Source: Dasypus novemcinctus (lineage: Eukaryota; Chordata; Mammalia; Cingulata; Dasypodidae). Taken from it: DNA of 64,000 nucleotides. The notes below the pieces were generated by a model. That model had not been told where the DNA came from, did not search any database, and was given only the letters and a program-made list of their open reading frames with translations. Positions 23,700-35,539 of this stretch are shown here, one piece after another. The stretch is taken from the NCBI RefSeq assembly GCF_030445035.2, contig NC_080682.1, positions 30,424,770 through 30,488,769 of the forward strand. The letters are read 5' to 3'. A program made the position numbers and the translations under genes. The number at the start of each line of letters is the position of its first letter. Within the stretch, counting starts at the first letter, position 1.

Positions 23700-26685
23700 G
23701 AGTGTCCTGTATTATAGGTAATGACTTTGAGTATATATGAATTAAACTCTCCAGTCAAAAGGCAGAGATTGGCAGAATGGGTAAAAAAGCATGACTCAAG
23801 TATATGCTGCCTACTAGAGAATCACTCTAAAGTCAAATATACAAGTAGATTGAGGGTGAAAGGATGGAAAATATATATACAATAGAAGTAGTAACCAAGA
23901 GAGTACAGATGTGGTTATACTAATATCAGATAAAATAGGTTTCAAGTCAAAATCATTCATGAGGGACAAAGTATCAGTTCCTGATAAAGAGTACAATTCA
24001 GCTGGAAAATGTAACAGTCATAAATATATTTGTACACATAAGAGCAGAGACCCAAAATATATGAGACAGATTTGAAGGAAGAAATTGATAGTTTTGCAAT
24101 AATAGTAGGAGACTTTAGCACACCACTCTCAATAAAGGATAGAACATCTAGTCAGAAGCCCAATAAGGGAATGCAGGAGTTAAATAACACTAAACTTAGT
24201 AGAACTAATAGACACATACAGAACATTGCACCCAATGATAACGGTATACATGTTTTTCTAAAGTGCACATGGATCATTCTCCAGGATTGAGCCTATGAGT
24301 CACAAAACAAGACTCTATAAATCCAAAAATAATATAATCATACCATGTATTTTCTCTGACACAATTGAATGAAACTAGAAATCAACAATAGAGAGAGAAA
24401 TAGAAAAATTTTAAAATGTGAATATTAAACAACTCAAACAAACAATGGGTTAAACAACAAATGGGTTAAAGAGGAAATAAGAAGTGGAATTAGGAAACAA
24501 GTTGAGGCAAATGAAAATGAAAATACAACGTACCAAAGCTTATGAGATGCCATGAGGGCATAGATGAAAGGGAACTTTATAGCTCTTAGTGCTTATATTA
24601 AAAAAAAAAAAAAAGTAACATTTCAGTTCAGAGACCTAATCTCAATCCTGGAAGAAATAGAAAAAAAAAACCCAGCAAATTAACATAAAGTGATCAAAAT
24701 AAATAAATAATAAAATTAGAGTGGAGATAAATGAAATAGAAAACAACAAAAACAACAAAAACCATTAGAGAGAATCAGCAAAACCAAAAGCTGTTTTTTT
24801 TGAAAAGATCAATAACATCTATAAACATTTAGCTAGACAGACAAATAAGAAAAGAGAGAGGATAAACATAATGAAAATCAGAAATGCAGTGGTGATCATT
24901 AAAATTGATCCTATTGAAATATAAGAGATTATAAGAGTATACCATGAACAACTGTACACCAAAAAATTAGATAACCTAGATGAAATGAACAAATTCTTAG
25001 AAACACACTGTAGCAGTTTGATAATATTTATGAATTTCAAAAATAGATTTGGGTTATGTTTGTAAACTGGTCTCTCTGAAGTTTCACTTTTACCTGTTTA
25101 AGTTATGATTAGGGCTTTGATTGGGCCACATCAGTAGGGCACAGATGAAAGACATAGCAGAGGACAGAGTTGGGAGTTTTGAGCTGGAGCCCAGGAAGTA
25201 AGCACAGAGAGGAATAGAGCAGCTGAGCCCAGAGAGAAACAAGCCCTGAGAAGAGAGGAACCCAGGAAACCTGAACCCTTACAGACACAGGCAGCCATCT
25301 TGCTCCAAAATGTGGAAGTAGACTTTGGTAAGGGAAATAGTATATTTTAATGCCTTGTAACTGTAAGCTTCTACCCCAAATATATACCCTTTATAAAAGT
25401 CAGAAGATTGCTGGTATTTTGCACCCTTTGGCTGACTAAAATACACATATACTACCTATATTGACTCAAGAAGAAATAGAAGCTCTCAACAAACCAATTA
25501 CTAGTAAAAGGATTGTATCAGTAATCATAAACCTCCCAACAAAGAAAAGTCCAGGACCAGATGACTTCATAAGGGAATTCCACCAAACATTCCCAGAATA
25601 CTTAACTCCTATTCTGTTAAATTCTTCCAAAAAATTGAAGGGGTGGGTACACTCCCTAAGTCATTCAACAAGGCCAACATCACCCTAGCACCAAAGCCAG
25701 GTACAAACTCCAAAGGAAAAGAAAAATATGAAACAATATCTCTTATAAATATTGATGCAGAAATCCTCAACAAAATACTAGTAAACTGAGTCAAGCAGCA
25801 TACTAAAAGAATTATACACTAAGATCAAGTACGATTTATTCCTGGTATGCAAGGTGTGTTCAATATAAGAAAATCAATTAATATAATACACCATATTAAG
25901 AGAATGAAGGGGAAAAAAAAACACCTCATCTCAAGAATACAGAAAAGACATTTTACAAAATTCAGCACTCCTTCATGATAAAAAACTTAGAACATGAGAA
26001 ACAGAAGTAAACTTCCTCAACACGATAAAGGGTATATATGAAAAGTCCATAGCCAACATCTTACGTAATGGTGAAAGACTGAAAGCCTTCCCTCTAAGAT
26101 CAGGAACAAGGCGAGGATGCCACTGATATCATTGTAATTCAACATTGCACTGGTAGTTTTCCCCAGAGCAATTAGGCAAGAAAAAGAAATAAAATAATCT
26201 AAGCTGGAAAGGAAAAATATTTGGAGATGATATAATCCTTTATACAGATAATCCTGAAAAGTCCACAACAAAGCTCCTAGAGCTAATAAATGAATACAGA
26301 AAAGGAGAAGTTTAGAAAAATGATACCAAAAATACAGTAGTTTTCTGTACACAAGCAATGAACAGTTTGAAGAAGAAATCAGGAAAAGAATTCCATTTAT
26401 AATAGCAAATAAAATAAATTATATAAGAATAAATCTAACCAAAAATGTAAAGGACTTGTATGCAGAAAACATAAAACTTTGCTAAAAGAAATTAAAGAAT
26501 ACCTCAATAAATGGAATGATATTACATATTCATGGGTTTGAATACTAAACTTTATTACAGTGGCAATATTGCCCCCAAAAATTTACAGATTCAATGCAGT
26601 CCCAATCAAAAGTCCAACAATCTTCTTTGCATTAATGGAAAGTCAAACATCAAATTTATATGGAGCATAAATTCCAAAGTAGAGT
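23700..26685 (+). pseudogene. L1 ORF2 remnant
   Basis: Endonuclease and RT blocks are recognisable but broken by stops and by the LTR. The frame 25,461-25,688 carries the ITSKRI...[13 protein letters not shown] block, which is the conserved L1 segment between endonuclease and RT. RT finger sequence follows with frameshifts. Confidence 0.75.
25009..25445 (+). mobile_element. MaLR-type solo LTR inside L1
   Basis: It starts TGTAGCAGTTTGATAATATT and ends GGCTGACTAAAATACA, matching the LTR at 50,319-50,869 and the reverse of the one at 3,192-3,761. L1 ORF2 sequence resumes after it ('GACTCAAGAAGAAATAGAAG'). Flanks read CACAC and CACAT, consistent with a slightly decayed 5-bp target duplication. 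Confidence 0.8.
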
Positions 26686-29430
26686 CCACTGGCAGGGCAC
26701 CAAATTATTGAGCTGTCTCTCCTGCTTACAGTGTCTGGATGTCTCCAGAGCTGTCAGGAGCTCCACTACTTGAGGCAGTCAATGTGATCCTACTGAGATG
26801 TGCATAAGGGTAACCTCTGGAATGACCTCCCTACTCTCTTTGAAGTCTCTTAGCTATATAAACTCATTTGTTTTTACCCTTGCCCCATTTTAGTCAAGGT
26901 CTTTTTGCATTTGCATTGTTAGATGGAGCAAGGTAGCAATCCCTTGGTGCAGGAAGGTTCATCCCCAGAATCCCCCCAATAATGGGGGGAAGGTAATGCA
27001 TTTAAATGCTGAGTTTGGCTTAGAGAACGGTCTTGATCAATATCAAGGGCCTATCAGTGGTCCATTCTTCTTCACCAATCACTGCCCCTGTACCTAGGGA
27101 ATTCTTGCTGTCCCATTAGAGAATTTAGCAGAGCTCTTCAAGATTGGAACTCAATATTCTTTTGGTTATTGTGTGAATCTCCATCCACCATGACAATGTT
27201 CCATGAACACTGAAACACATTCATATGCTTTATAGATAGGCTCCAGGTGAACCTTTTCCCATGCAGCCCCCATCACTGTTACACTGCACCAATGATCCTC
27301 TCCTGCCATAGTTTTAATACTTCTGTGATCCCAAAGTTCTTTAAAAACAAAGCCAGCAAAATAACCAAGTACAATTAATAAGATAATGAAATAATAACAA
27401 TGTTTTAAAAATAAAAAATAAAATACAAAAAAATTTAAAATGAAATAATAAAAAATAGTAAAGAACATAAAATTTTTAAAAATTGACTTTATGTCTTTCA
27501 TCACTTTAAGAGCTGTTGTCTTGCATGAACACTGACGTTTGCTTCTGTTTATTCCCCCAGTGTCTTATTTTTTCATTTTGTCTTCAAATAAGCTTTAGCT
27601 TACAGAAAAGTCACATACAGAATATAGGGGATTCCCATATACCCAGTATCCTCTCCCTTTTCCCCTTTCCTCTATTAATAACATTTTTCATGTGGATGGT
27701 ACATTTGTTACAATTGATGCATAAATATTGAAACATAGCTACTAATCATGGTCAATGATTTATATTATGGTTTACATTTTGCACCATACACTTTTATAAA
27801 TTTTTATGAAATTTAACATGGTCTGTAGCCATCATCACAAGTTCATGTAGAACAATTCCAGTGCCCCCCAAATGCCCCATGTTCTGTCTATTCTATTCCT
27901 CCCATTCCCTCCCCTTGGGACCCACAGAAGCATCAAGCTTCACTCCTTGAAGAACAAGATTCATAGTTACTTGCAACAGTCTTGACATACTATTAGGCAC
28001 TGCCTATGTTCAGGAGAGACTCCCACCCCTCTGTTTGAGAACAGAGCAGGACTCCCCAGGATGGGAATCCCAGACCTTTCCACTCATTATGTGGGTCTCC
28101 ACTTACTGATACAATGTATTATGACAAGATGAACACTCACACATGCCCTAGAAGCCTGCCCTAGGTGCTCCCTATCCCACATGTCCCCCATATCCAACAC
28201 CTTAAACAAGTAGCCCTTCTTTGCCATATTTGCCAAAAGAACATTTCCAACATTGTAGTTTTAACCACATACACACAAATGACCACAGTTCACATGCTAC
28301 CTCCCATAACCCTCCCTCAGTTCCATGGACATTCCAAACCACCCAATGCACCCTAACCCCCTCACAGACCAGCACTGGCAAACCCAATAGCATCACTAAA
28401 CCACTATCATGCCCATCCACTGCACAACTACAGCCTTCCAACTTATAGATTTTGCCCATATGGGCATTGGCTCACAATCTGCCTCTCCCTTTCAGTCTCC
28501 TATAAACCTATCTTCCAGACTCTAAAGCTATGAATCTGCTCAGTTTGCTTAATTCACATCAGTGAGGTCATGCAATATCTGTCCTTTAGTGCCTGGGTTG
28601 CTTCACTCAACATAATGTCTTAATGATTCATCCATGCTGTCGCATGTGTTCATTCTGCATTCCTTCTTACAACTGAATGATATCCAATTGTATGTAAATA
28701 CCACAATTTGCTTATCCATTCATCTGTTGATGGACATTTGGATTGTTTCCAATTTTTGGCAATAGTGAATAATGCCTCTATGAACATGGATGTGCATGTA
28801 TCTTTTTGTGTCCCTGCTTCCAATTCTTCTGAGTATATATCCACTGGTGGGATTTCTGGATCGTATGGCAGTTCTATAGTTGCTTCCTGAGGAACCACCA
28901 AACTGTCTTTCAAAATGGCTGCACCATTCTATATTCCCACCGGTAATGTGTAAGAGTTTCTATTCCTCCACATCCTCTCCAGCACTTGTGGTCTTCTGCT
29001 TTTTAATGGCTGCCAGTCTAATGGGTATAAGATGATATCTCATTGTGGTTCTAATTTGCATTTTTGTAAAAGTTAGTGATGTTGATCCTCTTTTCATGCA
29101 CTTTTTAGCCTATTGAATTTTTTATTTGGAGAAGTGTCTATTCTAATTACTTGCACATTTTTTAAATGACCTGTTTGCGTTTTTTTTATTTTCAAGGTAT
29201 AGGATTTCTTTATATATGCTGGATATTAGATTCCTATCATATATATGGTTACCAGATATTTTCTCCCATTGAGTAGGCTGCCTTTTCAATTTCCTGACCA
29301 ACTCCTTTGAAGTGGAAAAGCTTATAATTTTGAGGAGGTCCCATATATCTATTTTTTCTTTCAGTGCTCATACAATGGGTGTAAAGTTCATGAAACCATT
29401 CCTTAATACATGATGTAAAGTAATGTATTG
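26686..29430 (-). mobile_element. L1 LINE 3' part with very long 3' tail
   Basis: On the minus strand: ORF2 C-terminal sequence at 29,430-28,560 (frame 28,650-28,913 holds an LPYDPEIPPVDIYSEELE block), a first L1-type 3' UTR at about 28,560-27,520, an A/T-rich spacer at 27,500-27,380, then the tail module down to 26,686. The module therefore follows a typical L1 3' end without an obvious break. The same order occurs at 1,310-1,998. The 5' part is missing. Confidence 0.7.
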
Positions 29431-29761
29431 CTTACATTTTAAAAAATCAATACTTCAAACCAGAGACCTGACCTGAAACCCAGAAGAAATAGAAAGAGAG
29501 TAAACTAGCCCAAAGTGAGCAAAATGAAGGAAACAATAAGATTACAGTGGAGATAAATTAAATAGAAAACAACAACAGCAGGAGCAAAACAATAGAGAGA
29601 ATCAACAAAACTAATATGGTTCTTTAAAAACATCAATAATATCTACAAACATTTAGCTAAACAACGAAAAAGAGAGAGGATAAAAATAATGAAAATCAGA
29701 AATGCAAAGGGGAACATTAAAATTTATCCCACTAAAATATAAAAGATTATAAGAGGTTATT

Positions 29762-30165
29762 GTCAGGAAGCAGATTTGGCCCAGTGGATAGGGCATCTGT
29801 CTACCACATGAGAGGTCTGCGGTTCAAACCCTGGGGCCTCCTTGACCGGTGTGAAGCTGGCCCATGCACAGTGCTGATGCATGCAAGCAGTGCCGTGCTA
29901 TGCTCTGGTGTCCCCCGCATAGGGGAGCCCCACGCAGCAAGGAGTGCACCCCTGAGGAGAGCTGCCCAGCTTGAAAGAAAGTGCAGCCTGCTCAGGAATG
30001 GCGCCACACACACAGAGAGCTGACACAAGATGACACAACAAAAAGAAACACAGATTCCCATGCCGCTGACAACAACAGAAGCAGACAAAGAAGACATAGC
30101 AAATAGACACAGAGAACAGACAACCGAGGTGGGGGGGGAGGGGAGAGAAATAAATTTAAAAAAAA
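29762..30165 (+). mobile_element. DAS-type SINE, full length (first of dimer)
   Basis: The head holds GGCCCAGTGGATAGGGC and GGTTCAAACCC at about 29,821; a complete body and AGAGAAATAAATTTAAAAAA tail follow. A target duplication is visible as AAGAGGTTATT before 29,762 and AAGAGGGTATT at about 30,454, on the far side of the second unit. Confidence 0.93.
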
Positions 30166-30455
30166 GAGTGCCGTGCCACCCAGGGGTGTCCCCCGCATAG
30201 GCGAGCCCCACACGCAAGGAGTGCGCCCCGTAAGGAGATCTGTCTAGCGCAAAAGAAAATGCAGCCTGCCCAGGAGTGGCACCACACACACAGAGAGCTG
30301 ATACAGCAAGATGATGCAACAACAAAGAGACACAGATTCCCATGCCGCTGACAACAACAGAAGCAGACAAGAATATGCAGCAAATGGACACAGAGAATAG
30401 ACAACTGGGGGAGGAGGGGAGAGAAATAAATAAAATGAATCTTTTTTAAAAAAGA
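30166..30455 (+). mobile_element. DAS-type SINE, headless (second of dimer)
   Basis: It starts inside the body (GAGTGCCGTGCCACCC) directly after the first copy's A-tail and continues to a full tail ending near 30,455. It lacks the tRNA-like promoter head. The outer target duplication encloses both units. The 196-residue minus-strand frame 29,801-30,391 runs through both SINEs and is not a gene. Confidence 0.9.
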
Positions 30456-30510
30456 GGGTATTTTGAACAACTATGCACCAATAAATTAGATAACCTAGAT
30501 GAAATGGATG

Positions 30511-33480
30511 GCACAAGTTCAAATTCCTTTTGGCTTTAATTTTTGGAATGTCCAGTTCATCTGGTGTTTCAAATTCAGTTCCACATCACTTAGGCAGCAA
30601 AGTAACAGCTAGCCTTTCTCAAACTCCCAGATTTAATCCTATTATAGAAATGTTAGCTTCAAATATCCATAATGGTCATAATAGTCCTACATCTAGCAGT
30701 CCACAGGGAAATTCTATTTATATTAAGCCTTACATTATAACTCCTATTTGTACAGCTTGAGCAACATAGCAGTATTCTGGCTGGGTATCTCAGTTAAATT
30801 CCATGACCCTCAGCAATTCTATCAACCTTCACAACCTGATCTCTGAACTGCCTTCCCTACATCTAACCCTCTACCACATACCTCAGTCCAACAACCCAGT
30901 CAGGATTGCCACCAGGCCTCCCATGTCTACATGCTCATCAACTCAACTATGACTCCACAGCAACCAATAGTTCATCGACCTGGTAGTTTACAGTCTTCTG
31001 CCCATGGCCCACATAAGATTCAGAATATTTCAAAAAGACCGCAGGGAAAAAAAAAAACAAAAACAGATTGAAATTAAACTAGAATCCCCATAAAGAAACA
31101 ATTCTTCAAAAATGTGTTCCTCCGGACTTAGATCCTCTGGCAGTTCCTCTTCAGTAAACAGCCAGACCTTAAATAGAATCAGCCTATTGTTTACATAGCT
31201 GCCAGACCCCAGATGCTGATGAGGTGATGTCTCATAATCAACCTAAACTCTATATTTCATCTAATGCTACCACAGGCTATGGCCCGGTCATGTAGAATCA
31301 GCCCACACTCTTCATATCCACTGCTACCTTCAGGAATATATATGGGCAAGTGAGCATGGGCCCTGGCTTTATTCACCACCCCCTCTCCTCACCAAAAGCC
31401 AGGCAGTAGCCTCCAACTGCAACTTCTCCTCATATCAAGGTCACTCAGCCCAATTCAAAGTACACTTTCAAGATTACAGTTTCTCCCTACGGTCTCTAGG
31501 GGTGGAAAGAACTTACAAATCTTCTAAACCATCCTGATCATTATGTAGAACAGACAGCTTTCAGCACGTCACAGACCCTGCTTTAGCATCTGTGGATAGA
31601 CTAAATGATGTGAAGAATCTGAGCATGGACTCTGATGATGCTGCTTACACACAAGCTTTGTGGTACACTAGAAGGCCAAAATGGAATGATTTCAAAGAGA
31701 ACTTGAGACTCACAAGATCAAGTTGGATAAACTAAAATTTGAGGTCAAAGAAATGGAAAATAATCAAACTTGAGGGCCCTGAAAAGATTGAATTTTATAT
31801 CCCAAATACATTCGCTCAAAGAAATACAGTAGCTGAAAAGTTGCAATAGCAATTCCAGATTGATACTGACTACTTAAGCAAAGAAATTGATCTTTTCAAG
31901 CCTGAGGACCACATTTTAATCTCAGCTCTATTCATAAATGTTATGATAATATTGGATTTGTAGATCCTGTGCCACCAAAACCCAAAGATCAAATTTCCAC
32001 CATCAAAACACCAAACAACTAAGACACAGAAGATGATCATGGTGTTCAGTGGAATTGTATTGCCTGTACTTTTTTGAGCCATTCAATCTTAATTCACTCT
32101 GAAGTGTGAGATGCCAAGGCATTTCTGAGAAAAGTTCCTGTATCTTCTCTAAAACCATATCTAAAGTTCAGGAAACTAATCTGTAATCAGGGGAAAAGTT
32201 TCACAGCTCCATAGGATTTTGTCCCATTGAAGATGTGACATGATGGTTTGCTGATGCTAAATACCAGCCCCCAGAGCTCAGAATACCTCAGGATCCTTGC
32301 ATAGGCATTGAAATCCATCACATGAAAGGTCACCTGCTGAAGGACTCTGCATCTGCTGGCCAGTCATGTACAATGTTACTAGTGTCCCACCTTAGATCAT
32401 TCTCAACAGCAGAATGCTTGGGGACTCATAGTACTGGATTTTGACAGGAGGAAGTTTTAGCATGATAGCTTTTAAAAAAAATTTTTAAAGCTTTCAGTGA
32501 GACAGTATGTACACCAAGAAAAGGAAAAGGTGTAACTCAACTGTTGGCTGCCATATAGTCCCAGTGAATAGGGGAAGAACTTCATGAATCCATGGTACTT
32601 TTGGACTTGTCTTTGTCTTCCCTGAAGACATATCCACTCTGTGAAGCCAGCATCTAAAGTCTAAAGATGAAAAAGAAAGTAGCATGCATTGTCTGTACAA
32701 ACAGGCAGTAAAATAACCCCAAAGCTTTTCTTACTGTACAGATGTCTCAAGTCCACTGTAAGTGATTTGTTCTCTCCTTTATTATTTTCTTATATTTCTA
32801 AATGCATAATGTAATAATCTTTTGTTAACTAAGTTTCTTTTTTTACTTTAGTGATTAAGCATGATCATGCCTCTTTTTAAAACTTATGTGATAGAAACAA
32901 TGCCTTAAAATAAAAAAAACATTAATGAAATGAAATTATGCACAGAATCATTTTCCTCTGTGTATTCTGTACTTGTCCCTCCTTAGTGCCAATATTCTGT
33001 GAAGACATGCAGATGCTGCACAGTGGATTGCAGGAAAGGTGACAGGAAATATGTCTATAGATCACACAGTATACTGAATTTAGCAATGGATGACAACATT
33101 GTTTTTGTCTTCCATTGGAAGCTTAAGACAAAAGAATTTCAACCCACCAATGGAGCAACATGGTTAAGCTTGTCACATTTGTCTGGTGTACTACAAACTT
33201 AATTGGTGAGGTACAGTTTAAAACCAGCAGTAGCAGTGCCTATAGCCCCACTTCCTTTTTTTGGAGAGAAGTTTAAATGCTTTACTATTCAGATAATCTA
33301 TTTTTAAACCTGACTGGCAGCAGTGTCAAATGTAATCATAAAACAAGGCTAGTCATATTTGGGAGAACTGAAGAAGAGCTGGAGAAAAAGAAAAACATGC
33401 AAAATTAGACACTAAAGCAACTTCAAGCATCTCTTTATTTTGATGATTGATATTTTTTTAAAAGGAAAATAAATATTCAG
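30511..33480 (+). pseudogene. TAB2P: Processed pseudogene of TAB2
   Basis: TAB2 is the TAK1-binding adaptor that recruits the kinase to K63-linked ubiquitin chains in NF-kB signalling. The translated remnant is intron-less and recognisable from [12 protein letters not shown] at about 30,546 through [22 protein letters not shown]-like and DDAAYTQAL segments, to a broken NZF zinc-finger start (QWNCIACTF near 32,050). The original stop is near 32,126. Sequence after it, to an AATAAA near 33,470, is probably TAB2 3' UTR. The region before about residue 130, including the ubiquitin-binding CUE domain, is missing, as expected from truncated reverse transcription. Many stops and frameshifts make it non-coding. 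The 3' boundary and any A-tail or target duplication are uncertain. Confidence 0.9.
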
Positions 33481-33930
33481 ATGATCATGAATATATAATT
33501 AAATGAAATCAAGAAAAGTAAATAACAGTATGCATTTAAAACTCAGAATTATGAAATGATCTATCATTGCTTAGAATGGGGCAAAGGGAAGTACTGAATT
33601 GTAGCAAAAATTCAAAGATAATGTCGACTGTCACCCTTTGTAAACATTTTCAAGTGGATATTTCTAAAATAAAGAGGATCATCACAGGTGATCTCTAAGA
33701 ATGCCAAAGTCTTGACTTGTGGGCTTTGCATTTTGTATTTGGGGATAAATATGACAATCCCAGTTAATTAGACGAGTCCCCTTGCATTTCAGGCATTTTG
33801 TTTTAAAAAACAAGGCCTTGTTTTTCAGCTTCATCTGCAATTCTATGTGAAAATTGATAAGACAGTTTTTACTTGTTTTATATTAATAAAACACAATTTA
33901 GAGAATAAAACAGTCTGGTAGTGGAATGAT
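33480..33930. other. No feature seen
   Basis: AT-rich DNA after the presumed end of the TAB2 copy; no gene or repeat recognised. Confidence 0.4.
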
Positions 33931-33934
33931 GTCA

Positions 33935-35450
33935 GTCATATAGACAACTGGAATTGAAGTGAGAGTTTTGAAAACAACCCTCACGTTTATGGTCAACTGT
34001 TTTTTGACAAGGCGGTAAAAACCACTCAATTAGAAAAATTAGTCTCTTCAACAAATAATACTAGGATTTCCATTTGCAAGCATCAACTCAAAATGAACCA
34101 AAGACCTAAATATAAGAACTAAAACTCTCTAACTCCTAGAAGAAAACATAGGGGAGCATCATAAGGACCTTGTGTTAGGCAATGATTTCTTGGACTTTAT
34201 ACCCTAAGCACATGCAACAAAAGAACAAATAGACAAATAGAAACTCATCAAAACTTTTTAAAAAATTGAGCCTCAAAGGACTTTAACCTGAAAGTAAAAT
34301 GACAACCTACACAATGGAAGAAAATTTTGGGAAACCTCATATTCAATAGAAGATTACTATTCAGAATATATAATGAAATCTTTCAACTTTCAAGAAAAAG
34401 ATAACACAATTAAAAAATGGCAAAAAGACATGTACAGTTATCTCTCCAAAGAAGATATGCAAGTGAGCCTAAAGCACATGAAAAGATGCTGAACATCATT
34501 ACCCATCAGGGAAATGGAAATAAAAATCACAATGAGGTACCATTTCACTGCAATTGAAAAAAAAAAATAAGTGTTGGAAAGGATGCAGAGAAATAGGAAC
34601 ATACATTCATTTGCTGGCATCAATGTAAAATGGTGCAGCCACTGTGGACAGCAGTTTGCTGTTCCTCAGAAAATTAAATGTAAAACTACTATGTGATTCT
34701 GCAGTTCCACTACTAGGTATCCATACAAAATAACTGCAAGCAATTACTTAAATGGATATTTGCACACTGATGTTCACAGTGGTATAATTCAAAATTGCCA
34801 AAAAAATGGAAGCAGCCCAAGTGTACATCAAATTATCAATGTTCAAATATAATGTGGTTTATATAGGCAATGGAATATTATTGAGCCATAAAAAGGAATG
34901 AAGTTCTGATATATACAACTACATGGATGAACCTTGAAAACATGTTGAGAGAAATAAGTTACACACGGAAAGACAAATACATGCTATCATTATTTTGAAA
35001 CAATTAGAATAAGCAAACCCATAGAGTCAGAATCAAGAATATAAGTGAGGGGATAGGGAATGGGAAGTTAAAACTTAAAATGTACAAGGTCCTCTTTGGA
35101 ATGGTGGTACTATTTTTGTGACAGATGGTGGTGATGGTATGTAAATTGTTTTGCAATTTACAGCACTGATGTATGTATCTGAACATGATTAACAGGGGAA
35201 ATGTTAGATTATATATATATAGAAACAGAATAAATATTTTGCAAACTCCATAACAATACACTAAACAACAGTGAACCCTAAGATAAAACATAGAATTAAG
35301 TTAATAGTACAATTATAAACATGTGCTATCATCAATTGTAACAAATGTTCCACATCACTGCAAGGTGTTGCTGATGGGGTGTTAAATAAGAATCCTGTAT
35401 TTTATGCATGATTTCTGTAAACCCACAACTTCTCTAAAAAAGAAAAAAAA
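33935..35450 (+). mobile_element. L1 LINE 3' part, sense
   Basis: 5'-truncated copy: ORF2 C-terminal sequence at 33,980-34,990 ('TCTCTAACTCCTAGAAGAAA', 'GAACATCATTACCCATCAGG', 'CAATGGAATATTATTGAGCC'), then a 3' UTR with 'CAATTGTAACAAATGTTCC', 'CAAGGTGTTGCTGATGGGG' and an AATAAA-less A-rich end near 35,440. Frames are destroyed. Confidence 0.82.
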
Positions 35451-35539
35451 ATAGATCGATTTATTTTGTTGAGTGTTGGCCTCACATATATTTTCCTTAT
35501 ACATTTTACCAATAAAATTTTGTAACCTTAAAAGAAATA

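Larger units (their letters stand above)
21440..26685 (+). mobile_element. L1 LINE, sense, 3'-truncated, interrupted twice
   Basis: The 5' leader starts near 21,440 with AAGATGGTAGAATAA. ORF1-like sequence follows at about 22,690-23,250 and ORF2 sequence at about 23,700-26,685 (endonuclease, then RT with 'GGAATTCCACCAAACATTCC' near 25,575). A DAS SINE interrupts the leader at 21,768-22,056 and a MaLR LTR interrupts ORF2 at 25,009-25,445. The copy stops abruptly at about 26,685 where an antisense L1 tail begins, so its own 3' end is lost. All frames are broken. Confidence 0.82.
29435..30508 (+). mobile_element. L1 ORF2 fragment split by a DAS dimer
   Basis: The two parts, 29,435-29,761 and 30,456-30,508, together match the uninterrupted ORF2 stretch at 24,620-24,990 ('CAGAGACCTGACC', 'CATTTAGCTAAACAACG', 'CACCAATAAATTAGATAACC'). 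The TAB2 pseudogene begins directly after it. Confidence 0.75.

Noticed and set aside
28165-28459. Overlapping frames on both strands (75-85 codons)
   Set aside because: They lie in the L1 3' UTR at 27,520-28,560, a C-rich, stop-poor non-coding stretch.
29801-30391. 196-codon minus-strand open frame, the longest in the window
   Set aside because: It runs antisense through two adjacent DAS SINEs. Similar antisense frames appear in the copies at 2,000, 16,481, 17,109 and 21,768, so it is a property of the SINE sequence.
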